Shown: positions 1 through 7,306 of the stretch, piece by piece
How the letters are laid out: every line of letters begins with the position of its first letter
Numbering within the stretch: the first letter of the stretch is position 1
Origin: Sphingomonadales bacterium
GTDB taxonomy: Bacteria; Pseudomonadota; Alphaproteobacteria; Sphingomonadales; Sphingomonadaceae
Direction: 5' to 3'
Length of the DNA: 48,350 bases
Assembly (NCBI GenBank): GCA_025352685.1
Contig: JANXSN010000046.1
Span: 1 to 48,350, forward strand
The notes under the pieces: generated by a model
What the model was told of the DNA's origin: nothing
Databases searched by the model: none
Seen by the model: only the letters and a program-made list of their open reading frames with translations
Position numbers and translations under genes: made by a program

Positions 1-84
1 CTAGACCACATGTTTGCCTGAGACTGGGCGCTCTCGTCTCGTAATATGCAGGATCCGAGGCCGTGTCGGGCTGATCTGGCGCGT

Positions 85-99
85 CCTCCTGCATGGAGG
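85..99 (+). promoter_or_regulatory. Hairpin enclosing the IS110 transposase ribosome binding site
   Basis: CCTCC (85-89) and GGAGG (95-99) are perfect complements separated by five bases, and the GGAGG is the Shine-Dalgarno sequence for the ATG at 105. When folded, the ribosome binding site would be closed. Hiding of initiation signals is a known way for insertion sequences to limit transposase. The pairing is seen in the sequence; the control role is inferred. Confidence 0.4.
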
Positions 100-104
100 C
101 GACA

Positions 105-1213
105 ATGAGACAGTCGATGATATATGTGGGCCTTGACGTCCACAAGGACACGATAGCGGTTGCGGTGGCGGAGGACGGCAAGCGCGCGGAAGTTCGCGAG
201 CATGGCGAGATTGCCAACACGCCGGCGGCCTTGACGAAGCTGCTCGGCAAGCTGGGCGGACCGGACGTCGAGCTGTACATTTGCTACGAGGCGGGCCCCT
301 GCGGATACGGCATTCAGCGACAGGTGACGGCCTTCGGGCATAATTGTGCCGTGGTTGCCCCATCGCTGATCCCCGGCGCCCGGGCGATCGGATCAAGACG
401 GATCGCCGAGACGCGGTGAAGCTGGCCCGACTGCACCGGGCGGGCGAGCTGACGCCGGTATGGGTTCCTGACAGTGCACATGAAGCGATGCGCGATCTTG
501 TCCGGGCACGACTGGCCGCAGTGCGTAGCCTACGGCATGCCCGCCAGCAGCTGTCAGGTTTTCTGCTCCGACACGGCCACCATTATCATCGCCCAGCCTG
601 GACACAGATGCATCGGCGCTGGCTTTCCGGACTGCGATTTGCCGAAGACGCGCATCATATCGTGCTCGAGGACTGCATTGCGACGATCGACGCCGCAATG
701 GACCGCCGGGATCGACTGACCCAGCAGATCGAGAACCGCCTGTCGGATTGGACGCTGGCACCCGTGGTCGAGGCAATGCAGGCGCTACGAGGGGTGGCGC
801 TTGTCGCTGCGGCAACGATCGTCGCGGAGTTGGGCGACATCAGCCGCTTTTCGAAGGCGGAGCAGTTAATGTCCTACCTGGGACTGGTGCCATCGGAAAA
901 TTCCAGCGGGAAGCGCCGCCGCCAGGGTGGGATCACCAAGGCCGGTAATGGCGCGGCCCGCCGCGTGCTGATCGAGGCGGCCTGGAGCTACCGGTTCCCG
1001 GCGCGGGTCAGCCGGGAACAGCTGTTGCGCCAGGAACAGCTGGCCGCACCGATCCGGGCGATCGCCTGGAAGGCGCAAGAACGGCTGTGCCTTCAATATC
1101 GCAAACTCAGCCGTGCCGGCAAACCGATCACGACCGTCACCACGGCCATCGCACGACAACTCGCCGGCTTTGTCTGGGCCATCGCGCACGAGGTCAGCAC
1201 GCCGACAGCGTGA
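105..1213 (+). pseudogene. IS110-family DEDD transposase, frameshifted
   Basis: This is the recombinase of an IS110-family insertion sequence. The N-terminal DEDD (RuvC-like) domain shows GLDVHKDT, the YEAGPCGYG segment and KTDRRDA; the C-terminal Transposase_20 domain shows GVALVAAATIVAELG and the ITKAGNGAARR serine-region motif. The intact protein would be about 370 residues, normal for the family. The reading frame breaks near 371-375: the first part reads ...SLIPGARA, while a -1 shift at the CCCC run gives the family sequence SLIPRRPGDRIKTDRRDA and continues to 1213. I chose ATG 105, not an upstream codon, because GGAGG lies six bases before it. Element ends are not visible; IS110 elements lack ordinary terminal repeats and carry a bridge RNA in a non-coding flank, which could lie in 1-104 or after 1213. 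Most likely a decayed copy, though slippage or a sequencing error is possible. Confidence 0.85.
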
Positions 1214-1265
1214 AAACGCCTGCAGCAATTTCATAAAAGGAGATCGATAACCCGCTTCCTCCTTA

Positions 1266-1465
1266 TCTGCACCTGGGCAGAGTTGGGGGCACGACTACGG
1301 TAGGAGAACCCTCGTAACCACTAACAGCCGGGTCTCGATCCGACGCTGGTTTTCTAGACAGAGGCAGCTCCGCGACGCATCAGGTCCGGCGGTAACCAAC
1401 CCACGTATCAGAGCATGATCAACCGTCGTTTTGAAGTCGTGCCTCCTACTCTGCCCGGGCGCAGA
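1266..1465. repeat. 200-bp MITE-like element with 30-bp imperfect inverted repeats
   Basis: The sequences at 1266-1295 and 1436-1465 are reverse complements at 26 of 30 positions (left end TCTGCACCTGGGCAGAG, right end reversed TCTGCGCCCGGGCAGAG, both ending in CACGAC). Homology stops at both outer edges. The 140 bp between them hold no credible reading frame. Long terminal inverted repeats around a short non-coding core is the form of a miniature inverted-repeat transposable element. I see no convincing target duplication and cannot name a parent transposon. It lies just after the IS110 gene and might instead be a folded RNA or terminator structure. Confidence 0.5.
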
Positions 1466-1788
1466 CCCGGTCGACTGATTTCTGTCGCTTTGTGGCAGAA
1501 AACTATTTGTCGCGCTCACCCCTTGAACAGGCAAACATGAGAGTGGATTGATTCCACCGTTTGGTCCCCAATTGCGGGCGTCCGCAAACGACCGACATCG
1601 GGTGGATAGCCGACCGTCCGCTTCCGGCGTGTGCGGCTACCGCGCTCAACGTTACAATTTGGGTGAATAAGCGACAGCTATCTTAGCGCGGAAAATGCGT
1701 GAGCAGACGCGAAAGGTCTTTTACTGAAAGAGCCGCCGGCCTTTTGACTGACGACCTTCCTTGAAGTTTGCATTGAGGGCGAGGGTGC
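1466..1788. other. Intergenic stretch, no gene seen
   Basis: No frame in these 323 bp has a plausible start, ribosome site and protein-like composition. It would hold the 3' end signals of the minus-strand PEP-CTERM gene, but I see no clear hairpin with a T run. Confidence 0.5.
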
Positions 1789-2676
1789 TCACGCGAACTT
1801 GACGTTTGCGCTCACCTTGGGCCGCTGCCGCATGGCAAAGCCCACCAAGCCGAAGCCCAGGATCATCAGCGCCCAGCTAGCGGGCTCGGGCACGGCTGCC
1901 GTGGGGAAAGGTAGATTGATTCCACCGCCGAAGCCGTCACTGAGCTGTATCGTGAAAGGTCCATGGACAGTGAAGGTCGGATCGAGGTTCGCAAAGGCAG
2001 AAGCCGCCACTAGCGAATTAACATTGGTTCCGAAACGCAACCCTGCCGTCGCGTCCATGTGTACGTTGTACAGCGTATTCGTATGAAGCAGGAAGTCATT
2101 GTTCACCGCGAATGACTGCGTGCAATTGACCAGTGCCCCGAAGTTTGAGCTACACCCCACGGCGTTCCCCGAAACACCAAGGGATTGGTCAAACACAAGC
2201 TCTGAGCTCGCGGCCGTCACCAGGAAACGCAAGTTTGCGTTGGCCTGTGCCAAGCTGAAGGGACTGATGCCGACGCTACCAGAAGCGTTAATCGTGACCG
2301 GAGCGTCACCCGAGCCGAAGACCATGAACGAATAGTCCGTGTATCCTTGCGCACTTGCTATTCCGCCCCCAGGCGCGGTCGTGCTCCCAGACGCCAAAGC
2401 ATCAAGATGGGGTGTTGGCAGGTCAAGCCCGTTGATGCTGGCGAAGCTCAAGGTCGTACCTACGTCGAGGGTTTGAGAATAATTTCCGGTCGGCAGGTTA
2501 TTCTGGATATTGTTGACGAAGGGATGGGCTGTGTCTCCAGCCTCTAGACCAAGAAAGAGATTGGTCGTCCCTGGTGCAGGCCCGGCTACTGGGGTCGCGG
2601 CGTAAGCCGCCTGCGCCGAAGTTATTAAAATCGCTGTCAGCCAGATATTGATACGAGCGCTCACTGCTTTTCTCAC
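1789..2676 (-). CDS. PEPxxWA-CTERM sorting domain-containing exoprotein
   Basis: This 295-residue secreted protein starts with GTG at 2676, preceded by GAGG eight bases away. The N-terminus (MRKAVSARINIWLTAILITS...AYA|ATP) is a signal peptide. The C-terminus has VPEPASWALMILGFGLVGFAMRQR, which is the tripartite PEP-CTERM signal: the PEPxxWA motif, a transmembrane stretch and a basic tail, recognised and cleaved by exosortase. The central 230 residues are rich in Ser, Thr, Gly, Ala and Asn and look like a beta-structured surface protein; I do not recognise a catalytic domain. Two cysteines near the middle (GCSS...VNCTQ) could form a disulfide. It lies 46 bp after a second PEP-CTERM gene on the same strand. 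The exosortase itself is not in the window, but glycosylation genes of that system are at 41-44 kb. Confidence 0.85.
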   Translation of the reverse strand: MRKAVSARINIWLTAILITSAQAAYAATPVAGPAPGTTNLFLGLEAGDTAHPFVNNIQNNLPTGNYSQTLDVGTTLSFASINGLDLPTPHLDALASGSTTAPGGGIASAQGYTDYSFMVFGSGDAPVTINASGSVGISPFSLAQANANLRFLVTAASSELVFDQSLGVSGNAVGCSSNFGALVNCTQSFAVNNDFLLHTNTLYNVHMDATAGLRFGTNVNSLVAASAFANLDPTFTVHGPFTIQLSDGFGGGINLPFPTAAVPEPASWALMILGFGLVGFAMRQRPKVSANVKFA

Positions 2677-2722
2677 GACTAGTCCTCGACCCTCACCGCC
2701 ACCAAAACATCAGGACCACTGA

Positions 2723-3223
2723 TTACGCGATCGTTGCGCGCGCGCCGACCTGGCGCATGTTGCGACGCACCGCCATTCCGATGCAGCCAAAACCAAGAAG
2801 CATCATTGCCCAAGTAGCCGGCTCGGGAACTGCGACGACTAGCTGCGTAATTAAGACGTCGGAGTCCTGCATAGGTGGCTGGCCAACGTTAGTGACCGCA
2901 ATACCAGCACTTTGAGATATCAGAGCAGGTAAAAACCCAATTAAAAAGTCGTCGGTCCCAGAGGCGATGACGTTTGCACCATTCAGCGTACCGCCAATAT
3001 AATAGGTGGGCGCGAATGAAACGAGCGAAGTATTCGCGCTCGTAAAATGGTTGCCGCCGGCGAGAATGTCTGCTGCGCTGAAGGTGTAGACGCCGGCGTT
3101 AAGATCGAGCGCGAACGTGCCAGTGGCCGGGCCACTTACGGTATAATTGATTGTGACTGCCTGCGCCGGCGCAGAGAATGATGAGGCAGCAATTGCGGCC
3201 AGTGCTATAGCGGTCTTGTTCAT
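2723..3223 (-). CDS. PEPxxWA-CTERM sorting domain-containing protein
   Basis: A 166-residue exported protein beginning MNKTAIALAAIAASSFSAPAQA, a clean signal peptide with an AQA cleavage site. The last 35 residues carry VPEPATWAMMLLGFGCIGMAVRR, the PEPxxWA exosortase signal. The mature middle part (about 110 residues, starting VTINYTVSGPATGTF) is of the small beta-sandwich type common among these short exoproteins. A sigma-70-like promoter sits about 60 bp upstream. Together with the next gene it forms a probable two-gene unit of exosortase substrates. The exact biological role is unknown; such proteins are retained in or released from the extracellular matrix in related bacteria. Confidence 0.85.
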   Translation of the reverse strand: MNKTAIALAAIAASSFSAPAQAVTINYTVSGPATGTFALDLNAGVYTFSAADILAGGNHFTSANTSLVSFAPTYYIGGTLNGANVIASGTDDFLIGFLPALISQSAGIAVTNVGQPPMQDSDVLITQLVVAVPEPATWAMMLLGFGCIGMAVRRNMRQVGARATIA

Positions 3224-3282
3224 AAGTGTCTCCCAGACGGCCGTCGGCGAGAATAGGTTGCAAATTCAACCTGGCAATGAAT

Positions 3283-3312
3283 GTTATACTAGGTTTACCG
3301 CAGTTTTACCAA
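3283..3312 (-). promoter_or_regulatory. Candidate sigma-70 promoter of the PEP-CTERM gene pair
   Basis: Reading the minus strand, TTGGTA (3312-3307) is followed after 18 bases by TATAAC (3288-3283). Transcription would begin near 3276, giving a leader of about 50 bases to the start at 3223. This was found by eye and has no experimental support. Confidence 0.45.
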
Positions 3313-3810
3313 CAAATATTGCGCCGCCTGCAGTATCAAAATGAGACATCGCGGGATAGGTATTGATCAATCTGAAGGCGGCGTTTCAAGCAGGGTCGCT
3401 GGCTGGAACTTTTGTTCCCCGCGCGCAGGTCGGAGTCCAGGCGGCGTTGACCCGGGGACTAGTGGAGGGTCACGCAGCTGTAGGCCCTCCGTTCGCCAAA
3501 GTATGCGGGAGCGCCGGCAATAGAGTCGACACAGGCCCAGAATGTCCACAGTTGGGTCGGTAGCTGCGATTATCCCCATGGGTACCAATTGTCGGATTTT
3601 GACCAATGGCTGTGATCAGCAACCTAAAATCCAGTTCAATGCCGCGCAAACCGATGAGATCACCTACATTGCTCGGGACGCCACGGCACAGGACCGGCTC
3701 CGTCTCGACGCGATCGAGGCGAAGTTAAAGTTGCCGAACGGTGGCGAAGGCTGCCGGGGTTGGCGATCAACCGGCTTGAGCATTTAGGGGAGGCGCCCGC
3801 AGCCTTTTCG
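3313..3810. other. Intergenic stretch, no gene seen
   Basis: About 500 bp with short open frames on both strands but no ribosome site or recognisable protein. Given the wreckage of small genes to the right, it may be degraded accessory DNA. Confidence 0.45.
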
Positions 3811-4032
3811 TCAAGCCAACTTTGGAAACAAGTTCTGGGGTGGTGGTGACCAGTCGAACACCCCGCGGTGCTTGTGGTCGATCTGCCGCATGATCAGATC
3901 AACGAGCGCGTCGCAAGCTTCGTCGTTCTGGATGGGTAGCTTGCCGCGCAGTCCTGCGATCACGGTCGGCGGGGCGCATTTGATCGCGACAAAGATGTGA
4001 TCGTGGAGGTCCCGGCGGGCGATTCGGTTCAT
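3811..4032 (-). CDS. Small hypothetical protein of a decayed accessory gene group
   Basis: 73 residues, MNRIARRDLHDHIFVAIKC to FPKLA, charged and soluble-looking, with no membrane segment or motif I recognise. It is the last of three minus-strand small frames (3811-4032, 4102-4287, 4295-4489) that read like consecutive cistrons; the other two are damaged. Such short sets are common in integrative elements and near tRNA integration sites. I cannot assign a function, and expression is doubtful because the upstream members are broken. Confidence 0.4.
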   Translation of the reverse strand: MNRIARRDLHDHIFVAIKCAPPTVIAGLRGKLPIQNDEACDALVDLIMRQIDHKHRGVFDWSPPPQNLFPKLA

Positions 4033-4101
4033 GCCTCATATGAGAACGCAGAAGGAACATGCGCAAGCGGCTTACGAGGCGCTGGGCTGTTCCGAGCCGA
4101 A

Positions 4102-4287
4102 TTACCGTTCGTGCGCGCGCCAAAACGTCTCGAGCACTTGGAACAGGTGGACCGCGGTATCGGCGGGTTCGGAGAGGACAATCTGCTCGTGTTCTGTGGA
4201 CGTCAGCGCGGCTAGGTCGGAGAGCCCAAGTACGCCGCTGAAAACGATGCGCTATCGATCGGCGTTGAAGCCGACGTGGCTTTTCAT
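4102..4287 (-). pseudogene. Small hypothetical gene with an internal TAG stop
   Basis: From ATG 4287 the frame reads MKSHVGFNADR, then TAG at 4254-4252, then RIVFSGVLGLSDLAAL and on to WRAHER and a TAA at 4104-4102. The part after the TAG is clearly protein-like but has no start of its own, so a CAG-to-TAG change in a roughly 61-residue gene is the simplest reading. Family not recognised. It sits 7 bp after the next frame upstream, as in an operon. Confidence 0.4.
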
Positions 4288-4294
4288 ATCGCGG

Positions 4295-4489
4295 TCAACA
4301 GTCGGTTGGCCCTTCGGCGTCTAGCAGTTCCGCAACAACATCGAACCCTTCGAGAACCGTGACGCGCTGGCCCTTCGTGAGCTTGATCTGCATGTTGTCG
4401 TCACTGGGCGCAAACGGGGCCACTGTCGCCGCGTTGATAGCTACTGGGTTGCCGTCCCGCTTGGAGAAAGTGGCGAACGATGGCTCGAT
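4295..4489 (-). pseudogene. Small beta-protein gene lacking a start codon
   Basis: The minus-strand frame ending at TGA 4297-4295 reads EPSFATFSKRDGNPVAIN, AATVAPFAPSDD, KLTKGQRVTVLEGFD. The pattern of an NGxPVxINAxxV segment followed by a 'tkGqrvtVlEgfd' segment resembles short FlbD-like proteins that consist of one small beta-unit. No ATG, GTG or TTG is in frame upstream; an ATC at 4489-4487 sits where a start might have been. I read it as the first member of the three-gene decayed group, with its start lost. The similarity is by eye only. Confidence 0.35.
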
Positions 4490-4691
4490 GCTGGCGCGGA
4501 CGTAGCACGAAGATTTGTGCGGAGGAAATATTCGCTGGCGGCAGGCGGCAGGCTGCAGCGTCAGCGCCTTGCGGCCCGCCCGCGGACCGCGACCCTTACG
4601 TGTTCAACACAATCATTTACTAATGGAGCTGGCGTCTCCGGACTTCGCCGCGTTTCCGCTAGCTAAACGTATCGTCAAGATCCAGCGCGGT

Positions 4692-4808
4692 TTAGGCCGA
4701 CTTGCCGATGATCGCCCAAACTAGCGCGACTACCCATCCGACGCCGGTCCAGCCCAAGACGATGTTGAGGGCCAACACGATCCATTGTTGAGCGTGATCG
4801 CGCGCAAA
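4692..4808 (-). pseudogene. Superinfection-immunity family protein, 3' fragment
   Basis: The minus strand encodes RDHAQQWIVLALNIVLGWTG and then VGWVVALVWAIIGKSA before TAA at 4694-4692. The LNxxLGWTxxGWxxALxWA pattern is the signature of the superinfection immunity family (Imm-like two-helix membrane proteins of phages and mobile elements). Only the second half is present: the 5' part is missing exactly where the IS5-type remnant begins, near 4803-4810. This suggests the insertion sequence, or a deletion beside it, cut the gene. Confidence 0.55.
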
Positions 4809-5095
4809 GGAACTGCTGGGCGATAAAGGTTATGACAGCGACTGGTTCCGCGCGGCACTGACAGCGCGTGGCATCACCCCCTGCATCCCGCCAAAATCTA
4901 ACCGCAAAGTGCAGCATCATTACGACAAAGTGGTCTACAAAAAGCGCCACCTCGTCGAAAACCTGTTCGCCAAAATCAAAGACTAGCGGCGCATCCACAC
5001 CCGTTACGACCGCTGCGCTCACACCTTCATGTCCGCTATCGCAATCGCTGCAACCGTCATCTTCTGGTTGTGATCAATGAGTCCTGACCCTAGAA
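4803..5095 (+). mobile_element. IS5-family transposase remnant (3' end)
   Basis: The plus strand reads AKELLGDKGYDSDWFRAAL, then GITPCIPPKSNRK, then YDKVVYKKRHLVENLFAKIKD, a TAG at 4984-4986 in place of the usual Trp codon, and RRIHTRYDRCAHTFMSAIA...VIFWL before TGA. This is the C-terminal third of an IS5-family (IS427-type) DDE transposase, including the catalytic DKGYDS region and the final Glu in the HLVENLF segment. The N-terminal two thirds are absent and the frame has a stop, so it is inactive. The sequence TGAGTCCTGACCCTAG just after the stop is probably the right terminal repeat. Confidence 0.8.
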
Positions 5096-5277
5096 AAGGG
5101 CAGAAAACGCCGCAATACTTTTGAGGCGGGTCCAGTAAAATTTCTGCGAGGACTGGCCTCTAGCCATCCCCAGATGCCTTCTCAGGGCGCGGCGCAGGGT
5201 AAGGCGTCTTCGCCGCAGTGCTTGAACCGCCCCACATTCCACCCGCACTCACATAACTGAAGAGCATATTTTATCTC

Positions 5278-5298
5278 GGTGGGTGCCTGGTGGGTGCC
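5278..5298. repeat. Two-unit 11-bp direct repeat beside tRNA-Arg
   Basis: GGTGGGTGCC occurs at 5278-5287 and again at 5289-5298, an 11-bp period. It lies 58 bp beyond the CCA end of the tRNA-Arg. A similar arrangement (CTGGTGGTGC twice, same period) lies 54 bp beyond the tRNA-Pro at the other end of the window. Tandem short sites near a tRNA 3' end can be integrase arm-binding sites; this is inference. Confidence 0.4.
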
Positions 5299-5356
5299 AG
5301 ATCGAAACGGCCACCCGATTATTCAACTATTACCTCGCCTAAGTTACTGAAAGTAT

Positions 5357-5433
5357 TGGCGCGCCCGACTGGATTCGAACCAGTGGCCTCAAGATTAGAA
5401 GTCTCGTGCTCTATCCATCTGAGCTACGGGCGC
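5357..5433 (-). tRNA. tRNA-Arg(TCT)
   Basis: A complete 77-nt cloverleaf on the minus strand. The acceptor stem GCGCCCG (5433-5427) pairs with CGGGCGC, a G discriminator follows, and CCA is encoded at 5359-5357. The anticodon stem CGAGA/TCTTG holds the loop CTTCTAA with anticodon TCT. The T arm is ACTGG-TTCGAAT-CCAGT. The decayed accessory genes lie directly downstream of its 3' end, the usual target for tyrosine integrases. Confidence 0.95.
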
Positions 5434-5474
5434 GTCCCTTGTGCCCTAGCCCGAAACCATTCTAGGCTCCAGTC

Positions 5475-6197
5475 ATGACCGCTCGAGACATACCAAAGCA
5501 CGTTAGCGCCCGCGATGTCGGCCGCGACGGATTTCGCTACTTTGATTTCACGATGGCTGCATTTGTGGCGATTTTGCTGCTGTCGAATGTAATCGGCGCA
5601 GCGAAGCCGGCGCAGGTTTGGGGCTTCACCTTTGGCGCCGGCATACTATTTTTCCCCCTGAGCTATTTGCTGGGCGACATACTGACGGAAGTTTATGGCT
5701 ATGGGCGCGCGCGGCGTTGTGTCTGGGCGGGATTTGCCGCGGTGTTGTTCATGGCATTCATGTCGTGGGTCGTGGTGTCACTACCGCCTGCGCCCGGTTG
5801 GAAGGGCCAGGCAGCCTACGAGAGTGTGTTTGGCCAGGTCCCGCGTATCGTCCTCGCCTCGGTCGCGGCATTTTGGGCGGGCGAGTTCGTCAACGCCTTC
5901 GTCATGGCCCGGATGAAGATCGCGACGCAGGGCAAGCACCTTTGGACCCGTACGATCAGTTCAACGCTATTTGGGCAAGGAGTCGACAGCCTAATCTTCT
6001 ACCCGTTGGCGTTTCTGGGGGTTTGGGAAACGTCAACGGTGCTTCAGGTACTAGCGACCAATTGGGCCCTGAAAGTCGCATGGGAAATCGTGCTGACACC
6101 CGTCACTTATGCCGTTGTTGGATTTCTGAAGCATCGCGAAGGCGTTGACGTTTTCGACGAAGGGACCAACTTTACGCCGTTCAGCGCGAAGATTTGA
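5475..6197 (+). CDS. yhhQ: Queuosine precursor transporter (YhhQ/VUT family)
   Basis: 240-residue integral membrane protein of the YhhQ (DUF165, vitamin uptake transporter) family, which imports queuine-pathway precursors such as preQ0 or preQ1 for tRNA queuosine. Family hallmarks are visible: LLLSNVIGAAKPAQ, the segment LFFPLSYLLGDILTEVYGYG with the conserved LGDxLTEVYG motif, and the WTRTISSTLFGQGVDSLIF segment. About six hydrophobic segments fit the family topology. The N-terminal 25 residues are hydrophilic and somewhat longer than in E. coli YhhQ (221 residues). The gene starts 41 bp from the divergent tRNA-Arg and ends 8 bp from the convergent purQ. No riboswitch is visible in that short leader. 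Confidence 0.88.
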   Translation: MTARDIPKHVSARDVGRDGFRYFDFTMAAFVAILLLSNVIGAAKPAQVWGFTFGAGILFFPLSYLLGDILTEVYGYGRARRCVWAGFAAVLFMAFMSWVVVSLPPAPGWKGQAAYESVFGQVPRIVLASVAAFWAGEFVNAFVMARMKIATQGKHLWTRTISSTLFGQGVDSLIFYPLAFLGVWETSTVLQVLATNWALKVAWEIVLTPVTYAVVGFLKHREGVDVFDEGTNFTPFSAKI

Positions 6198-6205
6198 GCA
6201 CCCGG

Positions 6206-6871
6206 TTAGGCAAACGTCAGCAAGGCTTCGAACAGTCGCCGCCCGTCTGATCCTCCATGTGCGGCGTCGATCATGCGCTCGGGATGCGGCATCATCCCCA
6301 ACACATTGCCGGCGCCGTTGACAATGCCTGCGATGTCGCGCGCGCTGCCATTTACGGCCTCACCATAGCGAAAGGCAACGCGGCCTTCGCCTTCGAGCCG
6401 GTCAAGCGTCGCTGTGTCAGCGAAATAATTGCCGTCATGATGAGCGACCGGAATCGTGAGCTGTTCACCTGTGGCGTATCTACCCGTGAAGCGTGTTTGG
6501 CTGCTGGTGACGATCAACGCAACGTCGCGGCCCACAAAGCGCGTATCCGCGTTACGCATCAACGCGCCAGGTAACAGGCCCGCCTCGGTCAGAACCTGAA
6601 AGCCATTGCAGATACCAAGTACAGTGCGGCCAGCGTTTGCCGCCGCCACCACTGCGCGCATGATCGGAGATTGCGCGGCCATCGCGCCCGACCGGAGATA
6701 ATCACCATAGGAAAATCCTCCCGGTATCCCGATAATATCCAGCCCGTCGGGCAAGCTCGTATCGCGGTGCCATACCATCGACGGGGCGGAGCCCGTTACA
6801 GCCTCGAGTGCAACGGCCAAGTCCCGGTCGCAGTTCGATCCCGGAAAGACAACGACGGCGCTTCGAGTCAT
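6206..6871 (-). CDS. purQ: Phosphoribosylformylglycinamidine synthase, glutaminase subunit
   Basis: PurQ, 221 residues. It releases ammonia from glutamine and passes it to PurL for conversion of FGAR to FGAM, step four of purine synthesis. The class I amidotransferase features are present: the N-terminal [12 protein letters not shown], the oxyanion region [13 protein letters not shown], the nucleophile Cys88 in GICNGFQ, and the His-Glu pair in MMPHPERM near the C-terminus. An in-frame upstream extension exists, but ATG 6871 overlaps the purS stop as ATGA and gives the standard N-terminus. It is translationally coupled to purS, its partner in the PurLQS complex. purL is not in the window. Confidence 0.95.
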   Translation of the reverse strand: MTRSAVVVFPGSNCDRDLAVALEAVTGSAPSMVWHRDTSLPDGLDIIGIPGGFSYGDYLRSGAMAAQSPIMRAVVAAANAGRTVLGICNGFQVLTEAGLLPGALMRNADTRFVGRDVALIVTSSQTRFTGRYATGEQLTIPVAHHDGNYFADTATLDRLEGEGRVAFRYGEAVNGSARDIAGIVNGAGNVLGMMPHPERMIDAAHGGSDGRRLFEALLTFA

Positions 6872-7095
6872 CGCTCGATCCGGTAATTCTCGATAACCGT
6901 GTTTGCGAGCAGCTTTTGACACATCGCATCGATGTCGGCGTCGCTGGTTGTGCTTGCTACATCGAGTTCGATCGATTTGCCTTGGCGAACATCGTTGACG
7001 CCGGTGAACCCCAGTCCTTCGAGGGCGTGATGAATGGCTTTGCCCTGTGGGTCGAGGACGCCGGGTTTGAGAGTGACGATGACACGGATCTTCAT
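6868..7095 (-). CDS. purS: Phosphoribosylformylglycinamidine synthase subunit PurS
   Basis: PurS, 75 residues, the small structural subunit that bridges PurL and PurQ in the three-part FGAM synthase. The sequence [20 protein letters not shown] is the highly conserved start of the family, followed by HHALEGLGF and the QGKSIELDV strand. ATG 7095 was taken instead of the upstream in-frame codon at 7119 because the family begins at MKIRV. Its stop overlaps the purQ start by four bases. In many alphaproteobacteria purC lies directly upstream; here a two-gene cassette of unrelated function separates them. Confidence 0.95.
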   Translation of the reverse strand: MKIRVIVTLKPGVLDPQGKAIHHALEGLGFTGVNDVRQGKSIELDVASTTSDADIDAMCQKLLANTVIENYRIER

Positions 7096-7306
7096 GCGGC
7101 CGAGCCTATGAACGCGCATGCGTACCCGGGCAAGTCTTCATCGATCAATGGGAGAACCCGGTTCCGGGTCCGCCGCCCGAGTATGGTGCCATGAAGCTCG
7201 TAACTATCGCATGGTAGTCGGCATGTTTGTATCTGCGCGACAAATGGCCGGCTATGCTGCGACCTCGCGGTGGGGTCGATACGGAGCGCGCACTGAAAAC
7301 GCTGTT

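Noticed and set aside
5290-5478. Plus-strand frame containing LARPTGFEPVASRLEVSCSI
   Set aside because: It is the antisense translation of the tRNA-Arg gene, a well known false protein.
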